Shown here piece by piece: positions 46,863-53,680 of a stretch of 53,680 nucleotides of DNA. Numbering within the stretch: the first letter of the stretch is position 1; the number at the start of each line of letters is the position of its first letter. This DNA is from Bodo saltans (Eukaryota > Euglenozoa > Kinetoplastea > Eubodonida > Bodonidae): assembly GCA_001460835.1 (NCBI GenBank), contig CYKH01000693.1:7629-61308 (forward strand), given 5' to 3'. Position numbers and translations under genes: made by a program. The notes under the pieces were generated by a model that saw only the letters and a list, made by a program, of their open reading frames with translations, made no database searches and had not been told where the DNA came from.

Positions 46863-46935
46863 TGGCGGGGCTGACTGGAGTTCTGCAGAGCAAGCAGACC
46901 CGCAACTGGTGACCGAGGACCCGAATAGCCTTGGA
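46712..46935 (+). repeat. Perfect 112-bp tandem duplication (frame-breaking)
   Basis: Copy 1 is 46712-46823 and copy 2 is 46824-46935; both encode 'QATTVDGGADWSSAEQADPQ' in different frames. 112 is not a multiple of three, so the duplication truncates the 5' open frame at 46862. Deleting one copy restores one continuous frame. Confidence 0.95.
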
Positions 46936-48684
46936 ACAGCAAACGGAACTCCTCATCGTCAGAAACAAAAGCAAAGTAACGGTCAACGATCTCAACAAGA
47001 AATACCTCGACCGTATGGAAGTGCAGGTGTTGTTGATGCTGCCCATCATAGTCAGTCGACACCTCAATTTCGAAACCGCCACGTCGCTGCAGTGTCGTCC
47101 ATACCAAGATTTTCCAGCAGACCTGCTAGTGGAGAGTCGTTCTCATCGACACCCTCCTCGATGATCGGTGGAGTGCAGCGTATGCTGTTGACCCCAGCGC
47201 AATCCCAGGCACACGATGAGAAACGCCGTGAGCTGCTTGCACTTCTTATGCTGGATCAACAACAAGAAGTCATTGGAGGTGGTCACGCTCCAGGCGGTGA
47301 GCTGCAAGGGCTGCAGCCGCCAACTGGTGTTGTTGATGATCCGTTTGAGATACAAAGCAGGCCGTCCACCAATCATGGTGGCCGCAACAGCACCCAGCAG
47401 CACGTTGCTCAACACCCCAACAGCGCGGATCAGCAAGATATGCATCAAAGCAACAACGAGTGCTCATTGCGACAACAACAGAATCATGATGAAAGTGTGG
47501 TGAACGAGGGGGGAAGCTTCCCCACGGACTTTCCGAAAGAAGGACTTGCAACATTCGGGGCGCTGTCCTTCAACAGTAGCCCCAACGGAGGCAACAACAC
47601 TGTGCCTCGTCGACCGCGCATGCCATCGTTTGTGCGACACAACAATCAAACAAAAATGCGAACGGTGCTCGGTGACTTGCAAACGTCGGTGTTAGCCTCC
47701 GTGACAACACCACCCTCGCATCCAATCAGCAGGAGCGGCTCGAAGACTGCAACCCCTGTCAACAGCGATATGCCCTCCTTCACAGCAGGAGCCGCCCAGC
47801 GCGGTGGGAGCGCTAGCGGTGCGCGTCGGCTCACAAACTTCACTACGCCCCATCAGCAAAGCTCCGCGGGCACGATGCCTCCACCTGGGGGAGTTGTTCC
47901 GTCTATCCGGCAGCTTCCCCCTCCCTCAGAAGGGGAGGGAGCACCACCCGATGGGTTAACGATGGTGCGTCATGTCGTCGCTGGCAACCCTCCTACCACC
48001 ATCACACCACTCAACGGTTTTATGCAACGAAGCCAGAACATTGCCGTTACGCCAATCCGGCCACCCAAGTACCGCTATCCCAAATTCAAAGGGCCGCAAG
48101 GCCCTCCCGAGAAACTGTATGTCAACAATGGTCACTTGGTGGTGGGACAGCACCCGACCCTTGCTCTGGTGCAACGGCTCAACCTGGGTGTGCCTCTGTC
48201 CAAGGAGCAGCAAGCCCGCCAAGATCAAAAGCCCTCATCCCCCACTACTCAGAAAGGAAATGCACAAGGACCATTGTCACCAACAACGACGGCAACAGGA
48301 AATGGTGAAGAGACTTCCTCGCCGCACGCCTTGCTGCCAAACCTTCCTCTTCAAGGCTTAGCTCACGCCTTTCCCACCACCACCACGACGACGAGCACCC
48401 CAAGAGGAGCAAGCGCAGACATGGTAACTCCACGACCACTGGGTATGGGTGTGCGGTCTCCGCGCACAGTGCTCGCCACGGAGCTAGAAAGGACCGTTAT
48501 CGTGGTACCAACAGGCAGTGGTCGGTGGGATGCCAATGAAGCGAGCCAATCGCTGCGTGGCGGCAGGGCAACGTCGAAGCAGCGCCACAGCCCCACTGCC
48601 ACAACAACAGCAGCACGAGGGGCAGCAGGGGAGTTATCATTTAGCCTTGAGAGCGTCCTGAACATCACGGAGATTCCAATTTAG
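46824..48684 (+). CDS. Large unknown protein, 3' part (continuation after the duplication)
   Basis: About 620 codons in the frame after the second duplicated copy, ending at 48684. The sequence is Ser/Pro/Gln/Asn-rich and largely disordered. A moderately ordered stretch near 48057-48200 ('PPKYRYPKFKGPQGPPEKLY' then 'HPTLALVQRLNLGVPL') is followed by Thr-rich linkers and a hydrophobic-ended C-terminus. An ATG at 46819 exists, but there is no splice acceptor or UTR before it, so an independent gene is unlikely. This is the C-terminal third of the protein starting at 42885. Confidence 0.7.
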
Positions 48685-49215
48685 GCTAGCGGGTGTATGG
48701 TGATCGTGTATTCGCATCATCGACAGAAAAGAGAGTTATCTGCGCAACTGACTGTCTGCAATCGAATCCAGAGACACAAGTACAATTATGTAACGTTCGT
48801 TTGGTGGTGTACAGTCCATTTCCGTTCAAATAAAACGACAACTGCTCAAAACTCTGTTTGTTTTTTGAATGTCCTGACCTTTGATAAATTTTCTTTCCCG
48901 CTTTCATTTTTTTTCTTTAGAGGGGGTCAAAATTAGACGCTTACAAAATAAAACGAGCAGAAAAGTATCGATCACACAAATCCCCCCTCCGCTGATCAAG
49001 AAGTTCACACAAAGTGTGAGCCACCAAAGAATCCTCCTAACAAACAACACCAACACAACACAACAGCAATTCTGTTTGTTATTTATCATCTACTAGCGTG
49101 TGACGAAACAAGCAGACAAACGCCAACACACCAACCAGCCAGCTAATCAACCTTTGCATCAGTACGGGCCTTCTTCTGACCATACCCTTTACTATTATCA
49201 AACCAAAACAGCAGC
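48685..49215 (+). promoter_or_regulatory. Intergenic region with strong trans-splice acceptor
   Basis: No gene. A T-rich tract at 48901-48918 ends in AG at 48919-48920. From there to the ATG at 49216 there is no other ATG, fitting a 295-base A/C-rich 5' UTR. Confidence 0.55.
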
Positions 49216-49782
49216 ATGGCACTAGCAAACGATGAAAATCTGCGGAAGCAGTTCAGACGGGCCAATTTCCACAGCGGTGGTATGTACTCCGTACGACAAG
49301 GCCTCATGTCGGAAGCTGAGGCAATCCAAGAAGAACAAGACGACGTGGAGACAATCATTCACCGATCTGAATGCTCCGGCGAGTGCGACCTGAGCTACTG
49401 CAACCTCACCGCGATCCCGTCCAACCTCGTAGACATCACCAACCTCACAAAGCTGAACTTAGAAGCCAACAACCTGCTAGAAATCCCGGATGACTTTGGA
49501 GGCTTGTGTTACTTGAAGGACCTGAGGTTACGGAGAAATAGACTTCGAGCGTTACCGATCAGTATGTGCATGATGGACGTGCTAGAGACGCTGGATATTA
49601 GCAACAACCTCATTGAGTCAATCCCTCATGAGTTTAGTGATATGACCGCACTTGTGAAACTTGTCGCCGACTTCAATTACCTCGGCGAAATTCCTATGTG
49701 TGTCTTTATCGGGATGCCTGCCTTGCAGGAGCTGTACCTCATTGAAAATTCTGGCATTGTTGCAGGAGCTGTACCTCATTGA
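49216..49782 (+). CDS. LRR/dual-specificity phosphatase, N-terminal LRR part (frame broken)
   Basis: 188 aa as read. Leucine-rich repeats begin at about residue 58 with L-x-x-L-x-L-x-x-N-x-L-x-x-I-P spacing of 22-24 residues, about five repeats. The frame is broken by a perfect 37-bp tandem duplication (49723-49796). With a single copy the gene continues to 50410 as a 385-aa protein joining the LRRs to a dual-specificity phosphatase. LRR plus DSP architecture is known from kinetoplastids. The LRRs probably select the substrate or partner. The ATG is the first after the acceptor at 48920. Confidence 0.85.
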   Translation: MALANDENLRKQFRRANFHSGGMYSVRQGLMSEAEAIQEEQDDVETIIHRSECSGECDLSYCNLTAIPSNLVDITNLTKLNLEANNLLEIPDDFGGLCYLKDLRLRRNRLRALPISMCMMDVLETLDISNNLIESIPHEFSDMTALVKLVADFNYLGEIPMCVFIGMPALQELYLIENSGIVAGAVPH

Positions 49783-49796
49783 AAATTCTGGCATTG
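49723..49796 (+). repeat. Perfect 37-bp tandem duplication (frame-breaking)
   Basis: Units 49723-49759 and 49760-49796 are identical. 37 is 1 modulo 3, so the duplication shifts the LRR-DSP frame and creates the stop at 49782. Removing one unit gives an uninterrupted 385-aa frame. Confidence 0.96.
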
Positions 49797-50410
49797 TCGC
49801 GGTGCCAGAAACGCCTCAAGGCTGGGCGTCCCAATACAATGCACTCATCGCTGAGACCAAACGATTTCACCTTGAGTTAGACAACTCACCAGAATTAGTG
49901 GCCAGCATCGATCGTTTCATTGCGTCCCTCACGCCCAACATGGCCGCTCGCTTCGAAGTGAAGTACAACAAGATCTGGCCAGATATGGTTGTGGATCACA
50001 TTGCCCTCGGCTCTCTCCGCACTGTGCAGTCCATGCCTTCCCTCCAACAGCTAGGCGTCACGCACGTGCTGACGTGCGGTAGAAATCTTAGAACCCCTCA
50101 ATTCCCACCTCCCATTCAGCAGATGGTGCTGGACGTGGACGATAACGATGAGCAGGATATGAATCAGTACTTCCTCACTGCAATCGAGTTCATGCAATCG
50201 TGCGTGTCCTCAGGAGGGTTGTGCATCGTGCATTGCTTCGCGGGAGTGTCGCGCAGTGCTACTGTCGTGGTGGCGTACTTGATGAAGAGTAGGCAGTTAA
50301 GCTTCACGCAGGCACTAGAGTTCGTGCAGCAGCAACGCCCGGCAGCCAACCCCAATCCCAATTTTAGACGACAGCTGATCGAGTTCGAATCTATGTGTGG
50401 ACTTCGGTAG
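49760..50410 (+). CDS. LRR/dual-specificity phosphatase, C-terminal catalytic part
   Basis: This continues the gene starting at 49216. After the last LRR there is a ~60-residue helical linker, then a dual-specificity phosphatase domain of about 140 residues. It has the fold-start 'IALGSLRTVQ', a general-acid region ('LDVDDNDEQDM'), the P-loop H-C-F-A-G-V-S-R-S (C-x5-R intact, near 50230), and the C-terminal helices after 'SFTQALEFVQQQRP'. It should dephosphorylate phospho-Tyr/Ser/Thr or another phospho-substrate in the cytosol. An open frame begins earlier at a non-ATG codon, but that part overlaps the LRR gene in a wrong frame. Confidence 0.88.
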   Translation: MQELYLIENSGIVAVPETPQGWASQYNALIAETKRFHLELDNSPELVASIDRFIASLTPNMAARFEVKYNKIWPDMVVDHIALGSLRTVQSMPSLQQLGVTHVLTCGRNLRTPQFPPPIQQMVLDVDDNDEQDMNQYFLTAIEFMQSCVSSGGLCIVHCFAGVSRSATVVVAYLMKSRQLSFTQALEFVQQQRPAANPNPNFRRQLIEFESMCGLR

Positions 50411-50563
50411 AGAGTTGGTGGCGTACTTGATGAAGAGTAGGCAGTTAAGCTTCACGCAGGCACTAGAGTTCGTGCAGCAGCAACGCCCGGCAGCCAACCC
50501 CAATCCCAATTTTAGACGACAGCTGATCGAGTTCGAATCTATGTGTGGACTTCGGTAGAGAGT
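50268..50563 (+). repeat. Perfect 148-bp tandem duplication over the gene's 3' end
   Basis: Units 50268-50415 and 50416-50563 are identical. The first includes the last 48 codons and stop of the LRR-DSP gene. The second is an untranslated copy just after the stop, so the protein is not affected. Confidence 0.96.
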
Positions 50564-51467
50564 GACGCACAGTTTTGCAGCGTGAGAAAGGGAGGTGCAA
50601 ATGAATATCGACGTGCGCTGCAGGGGAAGCATATTGCTGCCGGTTCGCTGTTTCTTGCATAGGAGATGCCCCCTTTTTATGAGGAGCCCATCAAGGTACA
50701 GGAACACGCGAACAAGATTTTATCTTTCTAGACGAAAAAAGATCTCTCCCTAGAAAGTGGACCACACACACAAAGCTCGCACGAAAGATTATTTTTTAGT
50801 GCTGAAATTCTTTTTTCCGCCGCCCATTTCCCCTTATTGTAGGAGATCGACAGAAGCAGCAGCAAATGCGGTGCAAGTGATGCGAGCACGAATGACATTT
50901 GATGCACCCTCCCCCGATCTTTTACGGCTGTTTGTACGATTGTTTCCCTACCACGCAATTCCTTTTTGTTGCCTCTCCCACACTGTTTATTCCCTCACTC
51001 TGTTCTCCCATCTTCACACAGCTAAACATCTCGTTTCACCACACCGCTCTGATCTCGTGGTTGCGACGGCGTCAATGGACAGACAACAACAAATCCTCCT
51101 ACCGCTCGTTGGTTGAATAGTACCGACAGTTCCACGCGTTTCTGAAACGCAACGAAGGACAAAAAAAATGTCAAACGCAACGGAGCACATTCAGTGATGA
51201 CAACGCGGTGCCGTCATGCCAAAACGCAACAAGAAGAGCAAGAGAAGAATGAGATTCTCCCCCCACTTTACTTTTTCTTTCTTTTGCGTGAACGAAAAAA
51301 AACTAACAGCATTTCTCCGCCGCATCTTTGCTACTGATTCACAATTCAACTTCCTTTTTTGTTTCTCTTTTCTTCTTACATTCTTCCAAAATCACACACA
51401 CCGTAGGGTGCATGCAAGGTCGCATCAATATTTCTTTGTGAGTTCCCAGTTGCTCCCCTCTCCGCAT
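50564..51467 (+). promoter_or_regulatory. Intergenic region with splice acceptors for the LRR surface gene
   Basis: Mostly gene-free. Pyrimidine-rich tracts lie at 50805-50840 (AG near 50842), 51265-51290 and 51350-51385 (AG at about 51405). 'GTTCCCAG' near 51450 is the closest acceptor to ATG 51468. If the 51405 site is used, a nine-codon upstream frame (ATG 51412) precedes the gene. Confidence 0.4.
50880..51116 (+). CDS. Possible small protein (78 aa)
   Basis: A 78-aa frame starts at ATG 50880, 38 bases after a T-rich tract with AG ('TTATTGTAG', about 50842). The protein is hydrophobic in the centre with 'LLRLFVRLFPY' and Cys pairs but has no known motif. It may be chance in pyrimidine-rich UTR. 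Confidence 0.22.
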   Translation: MRARMTFDAPSPDLLRLFVRLFPYHAIPFCCLSHTVYSLTLFSHLHTAKHLVSPHRSDLVVATASMDRQQQILLPLVG

Positions 51468-53680
51468 ATGTCTGCACTATCGACGACCGTAACAGTTGCC
51501 ATCATCGTCTGCCTAATGGCATCACCGACGAACGCGGATCCTGATCCCGTCATCGAGCGGGCAAACTTAGTTCGCATCTATGAGAGCTGCGGCGGCCCAA
51601 AGTGGCAGTACAACCCACCGCTCACCACGGCAAGTAACGATCGCTGGGACCCATACAACAGCAGCTCCAATTATTGTAAATGGTACGGCATCTACTGCAA
51701 CTATCACATCGATACCAACCCATTGTACGGCGTGTCAAAGATTCTTCTCGCGGGTGTTGGGATGAGCGGGACGCTTCCAGGGGCCGCCATCGCTAACTTT
51801 ACGTTGATGGGGGCGTTGGATTTCTCTAACAACTCCCTCACAGGAACGTTGCCGCTGGAACTCAGCACCTTGTCCGCCTCCCTACAAGTTTTGTCAGTGT
51901 TCAACACGTACATTAGTGGTACGCTTCCTCCTGAGTATGGTGCACTGGTTCACTTGCAGTACTTTAACGCATGGAGGATGAGAATCACCGGGACGCTGCC
52001 AAGGGAATATTCCACGCTAGTCAATCTTCTCACGTTCGATGTCACGTACAACACCATCAACGGGACCCTACCGCCGGAATACAGCACTTGGACAAGTATT
52101 CAGCAATTTAATACGTACGAGACATTTATCAGCGGCACACTACCGAGCTCTTATGGTGCATGGACATCGATTGTAAGCTTTGATGTCTCGAGAGATTCCT
52201 TATTAGCGACGGCGTATCCGTTTTCTCCTGTGAGCGACCCAAACTCCATTTCGGGCACGATACCTCCTGAATATGAGTTCTGGGCCGCCACCGTGATTAC
52301 ATTCCACACCTACGGAAATGTGATCCGTGGAAGTCTCCCGCCTGAACTCGGTGCTTGGAAAGTGGTTCAACGGTTTCTGCACTACAACAACCTGCTAACA
52401 GGGGCCCTGCCCCCAGAGTATGGAAGCTGGGGAAGTTCCGTGCATGCATTCTACGTCCACAACAATTTTATCACCGGAACGCTTCCGCCACAGTACTCCC
52501 AGTGGAGTAAAGTAGCGGGTATTCTTGTCTACAACAACTCGATTACTGGGACAATTCCTGAGACGTGGGGATATTTTAAACTACTCACATCCCTTCAATT
52601 GCACCTCAACAAATTATTTGGTTCGATCCCGGACTCGTTCGGTAACCTTGGCAGCATTCTGTCCATGAACTTTGCCCTCAACAATCTCTCTGGTACGATT
52701 CCAGCCTCAGCCATCGCGAACTTACGTGGCGTTCAGTCCATCGGCTTTCAAAACAACCCTTTTCTGGGAGGGAGTACCCTTGCGTCCTGGACGCACATTT
52801 TTGCGACGGGGACGTTTCCATTAGTCTCCACTTGTGGTACTCAAATCTGTGGCCCTGAAATACCAGCACTTGTCATTCCGCCGTTCACCTACGGCTATGG
52901 CTGCTTACCACCCAAGGATAGATCACTCATGAGCTTGGATGCCGTCGCCACGACTGCGCTTATCACTCTCCTCGGCGACGTCACATGGAATCTATCACTT
53001 CCTTGTGCTGCTCCACACCCCCGAGGTAGCACCGTCACTGTATCAAAGAAACTACACCCGCATGAGGAGCCACAACAACAAGCTGCGCCTCTTGCAGTTC
53101 ATGGTGTTCCATTGGCAACCTCGTCGTTTATTATTTCAGCACTTGCAGTCCAACAGCTCGCCTCCATCGGCAGTGCAGCAGGTGCCGGCGTTCACACGAT
53201 GCAAGCGGCCCTCACGATACGCCGGCTCCGTCAAATGTGTGACGACGGAGTGAATGCGGAAAACAGCGTGGGTGGGAGTGGCTCCGGTGGCGACGAGGCC
53301 ACTTGTTGCGATGCAGGCATGAACCCAACCCAGTGGAATATAGATGTCAGTAGCGGTGGTGGCACTGACAACAGCGATAGCATCACTCCTCCATTCGTGG
53401 GTACTCTAGTAGGAAACACAATACTCCTCGTTGGACTTGGTGTGCTGCGACTGTGCGGTTGCCGTCTGTTTGATTATTTGTCGAAAATATATGCGTTTGA
53501 ATCGTGCGGCCCACGGCTTCGTCAGATGTTGGATACCATTTGTGTGGCGTTCTTTTCCTGCTCAGATGTGGCTGTATTTTGGTCCACGTTCTCGTTCTTA
53601 GTCTCCCCGACGATCTCCGCTTCGGCTGGGCTGATGAGCGCTGCCGTCAGTCCAGCCACAGTCGTCATGGGTGTGTTCGT
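51468..53680 (+). CDS. Secreted/surface LRR protein with transmembrane C-terminus, 3' partial
   Basis: The frame is open from ATG 51468 to the window edge (737 codons), with no stop. A signal peptide covers about 1-23 (hydrophobic 'VTVAIIVCLMASPTNA'). A plant-type LRR cap follows, with Trp and the C-x-W-x-G-I-x-C pattern near 60-75. About a dozen leucine-rich repeats of the extracellular 'GTLPPEY' type lie in about 80-420, in units of about 24 residues. A Cys-containing cap ('STCGTQICGP') ends the LRRs near 460. Weakly hydrophobic segments follow (about 485-500, 545-565), then clear transmembrane segments from about 642 and 690. This looks like a membrane protein with a large ligand-binding ectodomain, a type expanded in bodonids. 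Ligand unknown. Confidence 0.85.
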   Translation, partial: MSALSTTVTVAIIVCLMASPTNADPDPVIERANLVRIYESCGGPKWQYNPPLTTASNDRWDPYNSSSNYCKWYGIYCNYHIDTNPLYGVSKILLAGVGMSGTLPGAAIANFTLMGALDFSNNSLTGTLPLELSTLSASLQVLSVFNTYISGTLPPEYGALVHLQYFNAWRMRITGTLPREYSTLVNLLTFDVTYNTINGTLPPEYSTWTSIQQFNTYETFISGTLPSSYGAWTSIVSFDVSRDSLLATAYPFSPVSDPNSISGTIPPEYEFWAATVITFHTYGNVIRGSLPPELGAWKVVQRFLHYNNLLTGALPPEYGSWGSSVHAFYVHNNFITGTLPPQYSQWSKVAGILVYNNSITGTIPETWGYFKLLTSLQLHLNKLFGSIPDSFGNLGSILSMNFALNNLSGTIPASAIANLRGVQSIGFQNNPFLGGSTLASWTHIFATGTFPLVSTCGTQICGPEIPALVIPPFTYGYGCLPPKDRSLMSLDAVATTALITLLGDVTWNLSLPCAAPHPRGSTVTVSKKLHPHEEPQQQAAPLAVHGVPLATSSFIISALAVQQLASIGSAAGAGVHTMQAALTIRRLRQMCDDGVNAENSVGGSGSGGDEATCCDAGMNPTQWNIDVSSGGGTDNSDSITPPFVGTLVGNTILLVGLGVLRLCGCRLFDYLSKIYAFESCGPRLRQMLDTICVAFFSCSDVAVFWSTFSFLVSPTISASAGLMSAAVSPATVVMGVF

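Noticed and set aside
52939-53253. 104-aa frame inside the LRR surface gene
   Set aside because: It is in a different frame from the long LRR frame that is open from 51468 to the edge.

Overview
The window looks like nuclear DNA of a free-living kinetoplastid, most likely a bodonid such as Bodo saltans. All supportable genes lie on the + strand with no introns. Intergenic stretches of about 0.3-1.4 kb are pyrimidine-rich and carry T-runs followed by AG close upstream of start codons, as expected for spliced-leader trans-splicing of polycistronic transcripts. The family mix (DCAF1, Mon2, PPP phosphatase, Kir-like channel, LRR plus dual-specificity phosphatase, LRR surface protein) is eukaryotic. 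The species name is an inference.

Layout. 1-581: 3' remnant of an unrecognised helical-repeat gene. 1100-7327: a DCAF1/VprBP-like CRL4 substrate receptor. 7857-15438: a Mon2-like HEAT-repeat Golgi scaffold, broken in the assembly. 16045-17718: PPP phosphatase. 18167-19879: Kir-like channel with an odd selectivity filter. 20008-20349: small orphan. 21208-35529: a tandem array of eight short, mostly disordered proteins that start Met-Gly and carry nearby cysteines, as expected for N-myristoylated and palmitoylated membrane proteins. Six share a short 'C-[ED]-[GA]-P-x-V' signature just after the anchor. A type II SGNH/PC-esterase-like gene (27634-29022) sits inside the array, and a PMR5/TBL-like gene (36826 into a gap) lies just after it. 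38567-40918: coiled-coil zinc-finger protein. 41297-42526: PlsC-like acyltransferase lacking the usual catalytic His. 42885-48684: a large unknown protein split by a 112-bp duplication. 49216-50410: LRR plus dual-specificity phosphatase split by a 37-bp duplication. 51468 to the window end: LRR surface protein with signal peptide, open at the right edge.

Two themes stand out. First, the acylated-protein array is the best candidate for an undescribed system: it falls into two subfamilies with distinct C-terminal modules, suggesting local duplication and rapid divergence. Second, five local duplications (37, 92, 112, 132 and 148 bp), two next to A10-A11 runs, sit in or at genes. Three of them break otherwise continuous genes, so draft-assembly artefact is the leading explanation. 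Two gaps of exactly 300 N are placeholders of unknown true length.

Neighbouring genes in kinetoplastid clusters usually share transcription rather than function, so no pathway is claimed across the window except for the array, where sequence similarity itself links the members.
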